From Caulobacter sp. UNC358MFTsu5.1 (GTDB taxonomy: Bacteria > Pseudomonadota > Alphaproteobacteria > Caulobacterales > Caulobacteraceae), in NCBI RefSeq assembly GCF_000712075.1, contig NZ_JONW01000013.1:149423-213422 (forward strand): DNA of 64,000 bases. The letters run 5' to 3'. The notes below the pieces were generated by a model. The model ran no database searches, was not told where the DNA came from, and saw only the letters and a program-made list of their open reading frames with translations. Shown one piece after another: positions 55,338-63,909 of this stretch (the stretch's first letter is position 1; each line of letters begins with the position of its first letter). The position numbers were made by a program, and so were the translations under genes.

Positions 55338-55991
55338 ATGGACGACGCCTTCACGGTCGATGATCTCATCGCCTGCTACGAGCGCGGCGTCTTCCCCATG
55401 GCGGACGCCCGCCAGGACGAGAGCATCTTCCTGATCGACCCCGAGCGCCGGGGCGTGCTGCCGCTGGACGGCGTGCACGTCCCGCGCCGACTGGCCCGCA
55501 CAGTCCGGGCCGAACCGTTCGAGGTCCGCATCGACACCGCCTTCGACGCCGTGGTCGAGGCCTGCGCCGCCGCGCGCCCTGGTCGGCTGGAGACCTGGAT
55601 CAACACGCCGATCCAGCGCCTCTACGGCCAGCTGTTCGCGCGCGGCCTGGCGCACAGCGTCGAATGCTGGGACGGCGAAGAATTGGTCGGCGGCCTCTAC
55701 GGCGTGGCGTTCGGGGCCTGCTTCTTCGGCGAGAGCATGTTCTCGACCCGCCGCGACGCCAGCAAGGTGGCCCTGGTCCATCTGGCCGGACGGCTGATCG
55801 CCGGCGATTACCGGCTGCTGGACACCCAGTTCATCACCGAGCACCTCGAACAGTTCGGAACGATGGAGATCACGCGCGCCGACTATCGTCGCCGGCTGGG
55901 CCGGGCCTGGACGGCCCAGGCCGACTTCTATCGGCTGGCGGCCGGCGCGACCGGGGCCGAGGTCTTGCAGGCGATCAGCCAGGCGTCATAG
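55338..55991 (+). CDS. aat: Leucyl/phenylalanyl-tRNA-protein transferase
   Basis: Aat attaches Leu or Phe to proteins with N-terminal Lys or Arg, marking them for ClpAP (N-end rule). The 217-residue product shows YERGVFPMADARQDE, RGVLPLDGVHVPR and the core VGGLYGVAFGACFFGESMFS, then AGDYRLLDTQFITEHLEQFG. The last 64 bases overlap, on the opposite strand, the end of the DUF2155 gene. Both coding ends are supported by family likeness, so the overlap appears real. Confidence 0.95.
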   Translation: MDDAFTVDDLIACYERGVFPMADARQDESIFLIDPERRGVLPLDGVHVPRRLARTVRAEPFEVRIDTAFDAVVEACAAARPGRLETWINTPIQRLYGQLFARGLAHSVECWDGEELVGGLYGVAFGACFFGESMFSTRRDASKVALVHLAGRLIAGDYRLLDTQFITEHLEQFGTMEITRADYRRRLGRAWTAQADFYRLAAGATGAEVLQAISQAS

Positions 55992-56617
55992 ACCGGATGC
56001 TCGAGCGGGTTCAGGCCCGGCGAGTTGGCGTACATCCAGCCCTTGAAGATCTGACGCCCGGGCGGCGCCACGCGGCCCGGCAGCGCCTTGGGCTGGGTGT
56101 CGACGGTGACGTAGGCGATCGAGTCCGGGGCGTCCTCGTCGGGCGCGGTCGTCTCGCAGGCGCGGACCGTGAACACCAGGGTCTTGTAGCGGATCGGCTG
56201 GCCGACCGGGGCTTCGAACCGCATCGTCTCGGTCGTCACCTTGTCCAGGGCCTGGAGGATGGCGACGGATGACCGGGCGCGCTTGAGGGGCTCGGCCGGC
56301 TTCTCGGGTTCGGTCGCGGCGGGCTTGGCGGCCGGCGCGGGCTGGGCCGGCGCGGTCGAGGCCGCGGGCGGCGCCGAGGTCGTCGTCGTGCTGGATTGCG
56401 GGACGATCGGTTGGGCCCCGGGCCCCGTCGGCGCAGGACGCGGCGTCGGCGCGGGGCGCGGCTGGACCGGCGCGGGGGCCGGGGTGGGCGCGGTCGGTGG
56501 GGTCTGGGCGGCCGGCGGCTGTTGCGGCGCGTTCTGCAGCGCCCAGGCGCCGCCGCCGATCAGCGAGGCGGCCAGGGCCGCCGCCGTCACGCCCGTCAGG
56601 GACCGCCGGATCGTCAT
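55928..56617 (-). CDS. DUF2155-domain exported protein
   Basis: The 229-residue product has a signal peptide (about 27 residues, ending AWAL), a long Pro/Ala-rich linker and a C-terminal DUF2155 domain. The domain contains VAILQALDKVTTETMRFEAP, TLVFTVRACETTAPDEDAPD, QIFKGWMYANSPGLNPLEHP and VYDAWLIACKT, with two conserved cysteines. The function is unknown. In alphaproteobacteria it regularly lies beside aat and the NDUFA12 gene, as here. It starts one base after the NDUFA12 stop and overlaps aat by 64 bases at the 3' end. Confidence 0.9.
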   Translation of the reverse strand: MTIRRSLTGVTAAALAASLIGGGAWALQNAPQQPPAAQTPPTAPTPAPAPVQPRPAPTPRPAPTGPGAQPIVPQSSTTTTSAPPAASTAPAQPAPAAKPAATEPEKPAEPLKRARSSVAILQALDKVTTETMRFEAPVGQPIRYKTLVFTVRACETTAPDEDAPDSIAYVTVDTQPKALPGRVAPPGRQIFKGWMYANSPGLNPLEHPVYDAWLIACKTSAPVAPAASR

Positions 56618-56618
56618 C

Positions 56619-57014
56619 CTATTCGGGCGACCAGGGCTTGTAGTCGCTGGTGGCGACCGCGCGCTCGCCGCCCCGGGCCAGCGAGCCCTTCGGACGCCAG
56701 GCGTAGATCGTGCCGGTCAGGTTGGGATGGTGGTCCTTCTCCCAGGCGCGACGCTTCAGCGGCGCCGTGGTCGGCGGCTCGTCGAACGTATAGTGCAGCC
56801 AGCCGCTCCATTCGGGCGGCACCTTGGAAGCCTCGGCGTAGCCGTCGTAGATCACCCAGCGACGCTTGCGGGCGTCGTAGCTGTCCTTGTTGTCCCGCGC
56901 CTCGTAGTAGCGGTTGCCGTAGTCGTCCTGGCCCACGAACACGCCACGACGGCTAATGTGGAAGCGCTGACCGATAGTCGCGCCGTTCCACCACGTGAAG
57001 ATCGCTTTCAGCAC
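56619..57014 (-). CDS. NADH:ubiquinone oxidoreductase accessory subunit NDUFA12
   Basis: NDUFA12 (B17.2) is an accessory subunit of alphaproteobacterial and mitochondrial complex I. The 131-residue product has IFTWWNGATIGQRFHI, GVFVGQDDYGNRYYEAR, RRWVIYDGYAEASKVPPEW and the conserved HHPNLTGTIYAWRPKGSLAR. It starts at a GTG (57014) with no strong ribosome site, so the start is moderately sure. No membrane segment is visible. It is the first gene of a two-gene operon with DUF2155. Confidence 0.93.
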   Translation of the reverse strand: MLKAIFTWWNGATIGQRFHISRRGVFVGQDDYGNRYYEARDNKDSYDARKRRWVIYDGYAEASKVPPEWSGWLHYTFDEPPTTAPLKRRAWEKDHHPNLTGTIYAWRPKGSLARGGERAVATSDYKPWSPE

Positions 57015-57141
57015 CGCGTCAGCACCAATCTCGCAAAGGTCCCAAACTGGGAGGGTTTCCAGGCAACGCCGAGGCGTTGCGAAGCGGCCGGACTATAGGT
57101 CGGCGGCCTTCCAGCGTCCAGCATCGGACGTCACGTTCCAG

Positions 57142-57189
57142 CTTCAACATCTTGTGGATCACGGCCTTCGGGCACCCCACATCTATTGA
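57142..57189 (+). promoter_or_regulatory. Two NrdR-box-like sites, 32 bp apart
   Basis: CTTCAACATCTTGTGG (57142-57157) matches 8 of the 10 core positions of the NrdR box (CWATATATWG), all but two internal ones. A weaker second box, ACCCCACATCTATTGA, starts exactly 32 bases later (57174-57189), leaving 16 bases between. NrdR sites normally come as such pairs, about three helix turns apart, in front of ribonucleotide reductase genes. They lie 71 bases before the NrdJ-like gene. Confidence 0.55.
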
Positions 57190-57259
57190 AGGCCGTTGTT
57201 CGGCGATCTAGGATGGCTAATTCTTGGCGCACCCGGGCGCCCAGGCCGCGGAATCGCCC

Positions 57260-60028
57260 ATGCGCATCCAGTCCCGACACCCCGCCTCCGCTCCGCGCAT
57301 CGCGCCGCGCGAGATCGAGCGCCCGAACGCCGTCGTCGAGGTGCTGGCCCCGGAAGACTGGACCGACGCCCGGGTCGAGGCCTGGCTGGATTGGGCCGCC
57401 GAACGCAACGACGGGATCTTCGACCCTGAGGCCCCGCTGGGCGGCGGTCCGGCCCGCTACGCCGACGCCGTGGCCAAGACGGGCCTTTCGGACGGCGTGT
57501 TCGGCGACGCCGCCGACGCCGACGCCTTCCGCGACGCCCTGCTGGCCACCATGCTGACGGGCGTGGCCTCGCCGGTCGGAACGCCGGCCGCGGCCCAGCG
57601 CCTGCCCGATATCGCCGAGATCGAGTTCAAGCCCGCTGTCGAAGCGCATCTGGCCCGCTGGCGTTCGGCCCGGCTGGCGGCCAGGGCCGCCGCGCGCCTC
57701 GACGCGGCCCTGGCCCAGGTCGGCGACGCCGTCCAGCGCTGCCACGGCGACGCCAAGGCTTGCGCCGACCCGACCAAGAACAGCGCCCTGGGCCGCGCCG
57801 CGCGCCGGGCCCGAGACCTGGGCGCCGACGACCGGATGATCCTGGACGCGATCGCCCTGGCCGGCGCGCCGCGCACGGGGCTGATCGACGCCGACGCGAG
57901 CGCGCCCTCGCTGCTGGTCGCCACGGCCTCGCGCCAAGGCGTGGCGGCGGTCGACGAGGCCGCCAGCTTCGCGGCGCAGATCGGCTGGGAGACCAGCGCC
58001 CTGATCCTGGCCCTGTCGCCCGAGGACGCCGACGCCCTGGCCAAGGACGCGCCGGTCCGCGCCGCCGTCGACGTCACCGCCTTCCAGCACGACGACGCTT
58101 TCGACTCCGCCGGCTTCAACCAGGTGGTGGGCCTGTGGGCCACCGCCCTGGAGATCGAGCGCGGCGATCGTCCGGCCGAGATCGGCCTGGCCGGGGTCGG
58201 CGACTGGCTGCTGGTCCAAGGCCTTTCGGCCGCCGGCGACGCGGGGCGCGACGCCGCCTCGGCCCTGTGGGCGCTGACGGTCGGCGCGGCGATGAGCGCC
58301 AGCGCCGAGACCGCCGCGGCCCTGGGCGCCGATCCCGCCTTCACCCAGGAACGCCAGGGCGTCCTGCGCGGCCTGGCCGAGCGCCGCGTGCGCGCCGCCG
58401 CCCTGCGCTCGCCGCTGGCCTCGGAGGCCGCCGCCGCCCTGGCCGTCGCCCACGGCCTGGCCCGCAAGCACGGCCTGCGCTCGTCGCGCCTGGTCGCCGC
58501 GTTCGCCGATCCCGAGGCCGCCCTGCGCCTGGGCGGCAAGACCCTGGGCCACGCGGCCGGCGCCGCGCCGATCTCGACCGCCCAGACCGCCGACGGCCTG
58601 CTGGTCCCGATCTTCAGCGCCGCGGCCCACACCTGCCTGAACGAGGCCGGCGCCGACTTCGACGCCGCCCGCCGCCACGCCATGGGTCATGGCTCGCTGG
58701 CGGAATCCCCGGCGATCGACCACATGGTCCTGCAGGCCCGCGGCTTCACCGCCCACGAGATCGAGCAGGCCGAGGACGCCCTGCGCCACGCCGCCAGCCT
58801 GCGCGCCGCCTTCGCTCCTTCCGTGATCGGGGCCGGCTTCCTCAGCGACGTGCTGGGCGTCCCCGCCGAGGCCCTGGCCGATCCCGAGTTCGACACCCTG
58901 GCCTTCGCCGGCTTCTCCGAGGCCGAGACCGAGGCGGCAGAGCGCCACGCCCTCGGCGCGCGCCGGCTGTCGGACTGCGAGGCCCTGGAAGGCGAACTGC
59001 GCGCGCTGTTTGCCGCCCTCGAGACGCCGGCCCTGGCCGATCGCCTGGCGATGATCGCCGCGGTCGAGACTTTCACCTGCCTGGCGGTCCCGGCCGTGCT
59101 GGACGCGCCGTTCGACGCCCGCCCCGCCGACGCCGCCCGCCTGCAGGCCGCCGCGGCCCGCGCCGGGGTCCGCGCCCTGCGCCTGAACCGCGCCGTCCCG
59201 CCCCCAGGCTTCGCCCTGTCCCTGCCCGAGCCCGAAGCCGAGGCGCCCAGGCCCGTCCGCGCCGAAGCGCCCGCCGCCGAGGCCCCGCCGGTGCAGGTCA
59301 AGGAACGGATCGTTGAACGCGTGGTCGAGCGGGTCGTGGAGCGCGGCGGCCGCGCTCGCCGCAAGCTGCCCGACCGCCGCAAGGGCTATATCCAGAAGGC
59401 CGCGGTCGGCGGCCACAAGGTCTATCTGCACACCGGCGAATACGAGGACGGCGAGGTCGGCGAGATCTTCATCGACATGCACAAGGAGGGCGCCGCCTTC
59501 CGCAGCCTGATGAACAACTTCGCCATCGCCGTGTCGCTGGGCCTGCAGCACGGCGTGCCTCTGGACGAGTTCGTCGACGCCTATGTCTTCACGAAGTTCG
59601 AGCCGGCCGGTCCGGTGACGGGCAACGACTCGATCAAGTCGGCGACCTCGATCCTCGACTACATCTTCCGCGAGCTGGGCGTTTCGTATCTGGGGCGCGA
59701 CGACCTGGCCAACGCCGATCCGGGCGAGTTCAACGCCGACGGCCTGGGCCGGGGCGAAGGCGTGGAGGACGGCGCGGCCGAGGCCGAGCCCCTGCCCGCC
59801 AGCAAGTTCATCTCCAGGGGCTTCTCGCGCGGCGCGGCGCCCGACAACCTGGTGTTCCTGCCGTTCGGCGGCCGCCGCGACGAGCAACCGCGTCCGGCGG
59901 GGGCCAGCGGCGACGTCTGCCCGGCCTGCGGCGACCTGGCCCTCAGCCGCAAGGGCGGGCTGGTGGTCTGCGACAGCTGCGGGACCCAGGCCAACGGCGG
60001 ACCGCAAGGCGAGAGCGACGCGGGCTGA
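57260..60028 (+). CDS. Divergent NrdJ-like protein with eroded catalytic core (probable RNR pseudoenzyme)
   Basis: The 922-residue product resembles adenosylcobalamin-dependent ribonucleotide reductase along its whole length. It starts MRIQSRH; mid-protein GVGDWLLVQGLSAAGDAGRD, AMGHGSLAESPAIDHMVLQA and RGFTAHEIEQAEDAL follow NrdJ order; residues 705-830 (RRKGYIQKAAVGGHKVYLHT, then GEIFIDMHKEGAAFRSLMNN) are well conserved; CxxC pairs at about 887/890 and 904/907 match the NrdJ C-terminal zinc-ribbon-like tail. The catalytic NPCGE motif and most core cysteines are gone (SDCEALEG in its place), and the N-terminal two-thirds is Ala/Asp-rich. It is shorter than typical NrdJ (about 1,200 aa). The role is unknown; regulation or dimerisation with active NrdJ is a guess. 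Confidence 0.75.
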   Translation: MRIQSRHPASAPRIAPREIERPNAVVEVLAPEDWTDARVEAWLDWAAERNDGIFDPEAPLGGGPARYADAVAKTGLSDGVFGDAADADAFRDALLATMLTGVASPVGTPAAAQRLPDIAEIEFKPAVEAHLARWRSARLAARAAARLDAALAQVGDAVQRCHGDAKACADPTKNSALGRAARRARDLGADDRMILDAIALAGAPRTGLIDADASAPSLLVATASRQGVAAVDEAASFAAQIGWETSALILALSPEDADALAKDAPVRAAVDVTAFQHDDAFDSAGFNQVVGLWATALEIERGDRPAEIGLAGVGDWLLVQGLSAAGDAGRDAASALWALTVGAAMSASAETAAALGADPAFTQERQGVLRGLAERRVRAAALRSPLASEAAAALAVAHGLARKHGLRSSRLVAAFADPEAALRLGGKTLGHAAGAAPISTAQTADGLLVPIFSAAAHTCLNEAGADFDAARRHAMGHGSLAESPAIDHMVLQARGFTAHEIEQAEDALRHAASLRAAFAPSVIGAGFLSDVLGVPAEALADPEFDTLAFAGFSEAETEAAERHALGARRLSDCEALEGELRALFAALETPALADRLAMIAAVETFTCLAVPAVLDAPFDARPADAARLQAAAARAGVRALRLNRAVPPPGFALSLPEPEAEAPRPVRAEAPAAEAPPVQVKERIVERVVERVVERGGRARRKLPDRRKGYIQKAAVGGHKVYLHTGEYEDGEVGEIFIDMHKEGAAFRSLMNNFAIAVSLGLQHGVPLDEFVDAYVFTKFEPAGPVTGNDSIKSATSILDYIFRELGVSYLGRDDLANADPGEFNADGLGRGEGVEDGAAEAEPLPASKFISRGFSRGAAPDNLVFLPFGGRRDEQPRPAGASGDVCPACGDLALSRKGGLVVCDSCGTQANGGPQGESDAG

Positions 60029-60109
60029 CGTGGCCCGCCGTCGTTTGCCTGGCCTTAAGCTTGCAAGGCCATGTTTGATCGACGTTTCCGCCGAAAGACG
60101 CGCGCCAGA

Positions 60110-60604
60110 ATGAAACCGCTGCTCCCGATCCTCGCCGCCGCCGGCCTGCTGGCCCTGGCCGCGCCCGCCTCGGCGCAGAACGCCGGACAGATCGCCAATG
60201 TCCGGGCCGGCGCCAACTGCCCGCGCTGCAACCTCTTCCAGGCCGATCTGTCGGGCAAGGTGCTGAAGGGCCGCAACCTGGCCGGCGCCCGCCTGCGCCA
60301 GGCCGATCTCAGCCTGGCCGAGATGAACCGGACCAGCTTCGCCGGCGGCGACCTGCGCGACGTCAATTTCTACGGCGGCGTGTTCGGCGGGGCCAGCTTC
60401 GCCGGGGCCAACCTGACCAACGCCAGCCTGGTCGGCGCCTATCTGCAGGGGGCCAACTTCCGGGGCGCGACCCTGACCGGCGCGAACCTTTCGGGAGCCG
60501 AGATGGACCGGGCCGTCGGCCTGACCCAGGGCCAGCTGAACCGGGCCTGCGGCGATCCGTCCACCCGTTTGCCGCATGGGTTTTCCGTGCCCTCCTGCCG
60601 TTAA
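60110..60604 (+). CDS. Exported pentapeptide-repeat protein 1
   Basis: The product (164 residues from the ATG at 60110; 177 from an ATG at 60071) has a signal peptide (KPLLPILAAAGLLALAAPAS), a CPRC motif, then pentapeptide repeats of the A(D/N)LxG type (FQADLSGKVLKGRNLAGARL, SLVGAYLQGANFRGATL) forming a right-handed beta-helix of about 20 repeats. It ends GLTQGQLNRACGDPSTRLPH and a final Cys. The closing motif and the Cys pair also occur in the next gene. It is presumably periplasmic; function unknown. It follows the NrdJ-like gene by 81 bases. Confidence 0.85.
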   Translation: MKPLLPILAAAGLLALAAPASAQNAGQIANVRAGANCPRCNLFQADLSGKVLKGRNLAGARLRQADLSLAEMNRTSFAGGDLRDVNFYGGVFGGASFAGANLTNASLVGAYLQGANFRGATLTGANLSGAEMDRAVGLTQGQLNRACGDPSTRLPHGFSVPSCR

Positions 60605-60701
60605 ACTTCCGTCATTACCGCGATTTAAGTGGCGCTTGAGCGTCGTGGGCCCCAAATCGTAACCCACACGGTCGCTTATCTTGACCGGTCTGGAGGTTTT
60701 G

Positions 60702-61649
60702 ATGTCCCGCTTGCGGATCGCTGTCGCCGCTCTGTCCCTCGCCCTGTCGGCCGTGGCTCACCAGGCCTATGCCGGCGTCGAGGACAAGGACGTGGCCCGG
60801 ATGATCTCGCTGGGCGGCGCCTGCGTGAACTGCGAGCTGTCGGGCCGCAAGCTGACCGGCGCCCGCTTCACCGGCGCCAACTACGCCAAGGCCAACCTGA
60901 TCGGCGCCGACCTGCGCGGCGCCAGCTTCTTCGGCTCCAACTTCACCGGCGCGGACCTGTCGCGGGCCGACCTGCGCGGCGCCGAGATGCGCGGCGCGGG
61001 CTTCTCGCACGCCATCTTCACCGACGCCCGCCTGTCGGGCATCGAGAGCAGCGGGGCCAACTTCATCGGCGCCGACCTGTCGCGGGTCGACCTGTCCAGC
61101 AGCGAACTGCACGGCGCCAGCTTCCAGGGCGCCAACCTGGAGCGCGCCAACCTGTCCAGCAGCGAGGTGGTCGGCGCCAACCTGCAGGGCGTCAACGCCA
61201 AGGGCGCCAACTTCGCCTCGGCCGAGCTGAACGCCAGCAACCTGAGCGGCGGCAATTTCGAGCGCGCCAGCTTCAAGGACGCCGAGTTCACCGGCTCGAC
61301 CCTGCGCGGCGCGATCTTCAACGGCGCCGACTTCCGGGGCGCCGACCTGTCGGGCGCCAGCCTCAGCGGCGCCGACCTGTCCAACGCCCGCGGCCTGGAC
61401 CAGGACCAGCTGGACGAGGCCTGCGGCGACGGCGCCACCCGCCTGCCGCGGGGCCTGAGCGTCCGCAACTGCTCGGGCGGCAACATGCGCATCCGCATCA
61501 GCCCCAGCTTCGAGCGCGCCCAGGCCGAGGCCGCCCGGGCCGAGGTCGAAGCCCACCGCGCCGAGATCGAGGCCGCCGCCCGCCTGGCCGCCAACCCGCC
61601 GCCGGTCCCGCCCAAGCCGCCGAAGCCCCCCAAGCCGCCGAAGTACTGA
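60702..61649 (+). CDS. Exported pentapeptide-repeat protein 2
   Basis: The 315-residue product has a signal peptide (IAVAALSLALSAVAHQAYA), a Cys pair (GACVNCELSG), and about 35-40 pentapeptide repeats (GADLRGASFFGSNFTGADLS and many more). The C-terminal block GLDQDQLDEACGDGATRLPR, then LSVRNC, matches the neighbour. A charged helix (EAARAEVEAHRAEIEAAARL) and a PPKPPK tail follow. The ATG at 60702 has a TGGAGG ribosome site. It is probably periplasmic and a paralogue of the preceding gene. A terminator follows. Confidence 0.88.
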   Translation: MSRLRIAVAALSLALSAVAHQAYAGVEDKDVARMISLGGACVNCELSGRKLTGARFTGANYAKANLIGADLRGASFFGSNFTGADLSRADLRGAEMRGAGFSHAIFTDARLSGIESSGANFIGADLSRVDLSSSELHGASFQGANLERANLSSSEVVGANLQGVNAKGANFASAELNASNLSGGNFERASFKDAEFTGSTLRGAIFNGADFRGADLSGASLSGADLSNARGLDQDQLDEACGDGATRLPRGLSVRNCSGGNMRIRISPSFERAQAEAARAEVEAHRAEIEAAARLAANPPPVPPKPPKPPKPPKY

Positions 61650-61685
61650 GCGGCCTTCGAGGCCCCCGAGGCGACCCAACGAAAA

Positions 61686-61714
61686 AGGCCCTCCGATCCG
61701 GGATCGGAGGGCCT
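61686..61714. terminator. Terminator between the pentapeptide gene and aspS
   Basis: AGGCCCTCCGATCC (61686-61699) and its exact complement (61701-61714) form a 14-bp stem with a minimal loop, preceded by AAAAA, so on the minus strand it is followed by a T-run. It fits as the aspS terminator and may also serve the plus strand. Confidence 0.75.
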
Positions 61715-61741
61715 CTTCGTATGGGAGCGACGCCGCCAGCC

Positions 61742-63580
61742 CTACACCTTGATGGGCGGGGCCGAGCGGATGTGCAGTTCCTTGTACTGCTTGTCCAGGA
61801 CCTCGGCCGGGGCGTTCATCAGGAGGTCCTGGCCCTGCTGGTTCAGCGGGAAGGCGATGACCTCGCGGATGGCGACCTGCTCGGCCAGCAGCATGACGAT
61901 CCGGTCGATGCCGGGCGCCAGGCCGCCGTGGGGCGGGGCCCCGTAGCGGAAGGCGTTCAGCATGCCGCCGAACTGTTCCTCGACCACCTCGGCGCCGTAG
62001 CCGGCGGTCTCGAAGGCCTTGAGCATGATCTCGGGCTTGTGGTTCCGGATCGCGCCCGAACACAGCTCGTAGCCGTTGCAGACGATGTCGTACTGATAGG
62101 CGCGGATGGTCAGTGGGTCCTGGGTCTCCAGGGCCTCCAGACCGCCCTGCGGCATCGAGAACGGGTTGTGCGAGAAGTCGACCTTCTTCTCGTCCTCGTT
62201 CCACTCGAACATCGGGAAGTCGACGATCCAGCAGAACTTGAACTGCTCCTCGGCCACCAGCTTCAGCTCGGTCCCGACGCGGGTGCGGGCCAGGCCGGCG
62301 AACTTGGCGAACACGGCCGGGTCGCCGGCCACGAAGAAGGCCGCGTCGCCCGAGCCCAGGCCCAGCGACTCCATGAGCGCCTGCGTCGGCTCGCCCAGGT
62401 TCTTGGCGATCGGGCCGCCCCAGCCGCCCTGGTCCTCCGACCAGAAGACGTAGCCCAGGCCCGGCTGGCCTTCGCCCTGCGCCCACGAGTTCATGCGGTC
62501 GCAGAAGGCGCGGCTGCCGCCGGTCGGCGCGGGGATGGCCCACACCTTGTTCTTGGCGTCGGCGCCCAGGATCTTGGCGAACAGGCCGAAGCCGCCGTCA
62601 CGGAAGTGCTCGGAGACGTCGGCCATCTTGATCGGGTTGCGTAGGTCCGGCTTGTCGCTGCCGTACCAGGCCATCGACTGGGCGTAGGTCAGGCGCTCGA
62701 AGCCCTTGTGGGTCGAGCTGACGCCGAAGTCGTTGGTGAAGGTGTGCTCGCCGTCGATCGGCGACACCGGCTTGCCGTTCGAGAACTCCTCGAAGACGCC
62801 GTGCATCACCGGCTCGATGGCCGCGAACACGTCTTCTTGCGTCACGAAGCTCATCTCGACGTCCAGCTGGTAGAATTCCAGCGAGCGGTCGGCGCGCAGG
62901 TCCTCGTCGCGGAAGCACGGGGCGATCTGGAAGTAGCGGTCGAAGCCCGAGACCATCAGCAGCTGCTTGAACTGCTGGGGCGCCTGGGGCAGCGCGTAGA
63001 ACTTGCCCGGATGCAGGCGCGAGGGCACCAGGAAGTCGCGCGCGCCTTCCGGCGAGCTGGCCGTCAGGATCGGCGTCTGGAACTCGTTGAACCCTTGCGC
63101 GAACATCCGCGAGCGGATCGACTGGATCACGCGCGAGCGCAGCACGATGTTCTTGTGCAGGGTCTCGCGGCGCAGGTCGAGATAGCGGTGCTTGAGGCGG
63201 ATTTCCTCGGGATAGTCCGGCTCGCCGAAGACCGGCAGCGGCAGCTCGTCGGCGGTCGACAGCACTTCCACGGCCGAGACGCGCAGCTCGATCTCGCCGG
63301 TCGGCAGGTTGGGGTTCACGACGCTGGCGTCGCGGGCGATCACCTCGCCGTCGACCCGGATCACGCTCTCGGCGCGCAGGCGCTCGACCACGTCGAAGCC
63401 CGGGGTTTCGGGGTGCAGCACCAGCTGGGTCAGGCCGTAATGGTCGCGCAGGTCGATGAAGACCAGGCCGCCGTGGTCGCGCTTGCGGTGGATCCAGCCC
63501 GACAGGCGGACGGCGTTTCCGGTGTCGGAAGCCCGCAGGGCGCCGCAGGTATGGGTGCGATAGGCGTGCGTCGAGGTCAT
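61742..63580 (-). CDS. aspS: Aspartyl-tRNA synthetase
   Basis: AspS charges tRNA-Asp (and tRNA-Asn in many bacteria with the amidotransferase route). The 612-residue class II enzyme has an N-terminal OB-fold (VRLSGWIHRKRDHGGLVFID), motif 1 region (FNEFQTPILTASSPEGARDF), motif 2 (APCFRDEDLRADRSLEFYQL), a GAD insertion typical of bacterial AspRS and motif 3 (GLAPGIDRIVMLLAEQ). The ATG at 63580 fits family length; ATG or GTG starts further upstream enter the repeat region. It is convergent with the pentapeptide-repeat genes. Confidence 0.96.
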   Translation of the reverse strand: MTSTHAYRTHTCGALRASDTGNAVRLSGWIHRKRDHGGLVFIDLRDHYGLTQLVLHPETPGFDVVERLRAESVIRVDGEVIARDASVVNPNLPTGEIELRVSAVEVLSTADELPLPVFGEPDYPEEIRLKHRYLDLRRETLHKNIVLRSRVIQSIRSRMFAQGFNEFQTPILTASSPEGARDFLVPSRLHPGKFYALPQAPQQFKQLLMVSGFDRYFQIAPCFRDEDLRADRSLEFYQLDVEMSFVTQEDVFAAIEPVMHGVFEEFSNGKPVSPIDGEHTFTNDFGVSSTHKGFERLTYAQSMAWYGSDKPDLRNPIKMADVSEHFRDGGFGLFAKILGADAKNKVWAIPAPTGGSRAFCDRMNSWAQGEGQPGLGYVFWSEDQGGWGGPIAKNLGEPTQALMESLGLGSGDAAFFVAGDPAVFAKFAGLARTRVGTELKLVAEEQFKFCWIVDFPMFEWNEDEKKVDFSHNPFSMPQGGLEALETQDPLTIRAYQYDIVCNGYELCSGAIRNHKPEIMLKAFETAGYGAEVVEEQFGGMLNAFRYGAPPHGGLAPGIDRIVMLLAEQVAIREVIAFPLNQQGQDLLMNAPAEVLDKQYKELHIRSAPPIKV

Positions 63581-63664
63581 GGAAAGTCTTTGGAACGCGG
63601 TGAATTTCGAGGGGCGGAAAGGCGCATGAGGGGGCGTGGATGTCAAGGATTCTGGGCCGGATCA

Positions 63665-63909
63665 CTTGCCCCCTACGGACCGCTTCGCGGTCGTCTTCCC
63701 CCGGAGGGGGAAGAGCGCTGGTGCGAAGGCTCCGCCCCCTACGGGGGCGGACAGGCGGCGAAGCCGCCAGGTGGGGGCAAGTCGGTGTGATCCCACGCCA
63801 AATGGCTGTGAGCTGATGGAAAGGGACGCGGAGCGCCGGACGACGTCCGGAGTGCAAAAGTGTGTACCGTTTCGACGAAGCCAGTCGCTCCGCGCGATGC
63901 GTTATCCGC
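63665..63909. repeat. Composite intergenic repeat, copy B (inverted relative to copy A)
   Basis: The 117-bp module is at 63665-63781 and the 94-bp module at 63816-63909, the mirror order of copy A (35914-36171). The 117-bp module has terminal CTTGCCCCC/GGGGGCAAG repeats. It lies upstream of aspS. The 420 bases from 63581 to the window end hold no recognised gene; an ORF at 63636-63935 only reads through the repeat. The last 91 bases (63910-64000) are GC-rich and unassigned. Confidence 0.85.

Noticed and set aside
57131..60667. A 1,178-codon minus-strand frame opposite the NrdJ-like gene
   Set aside because: Gln/Gly/Arg-rich shadow translation without domains. The plus strand carries recognisable NrdJ motifs and a ribosome site.
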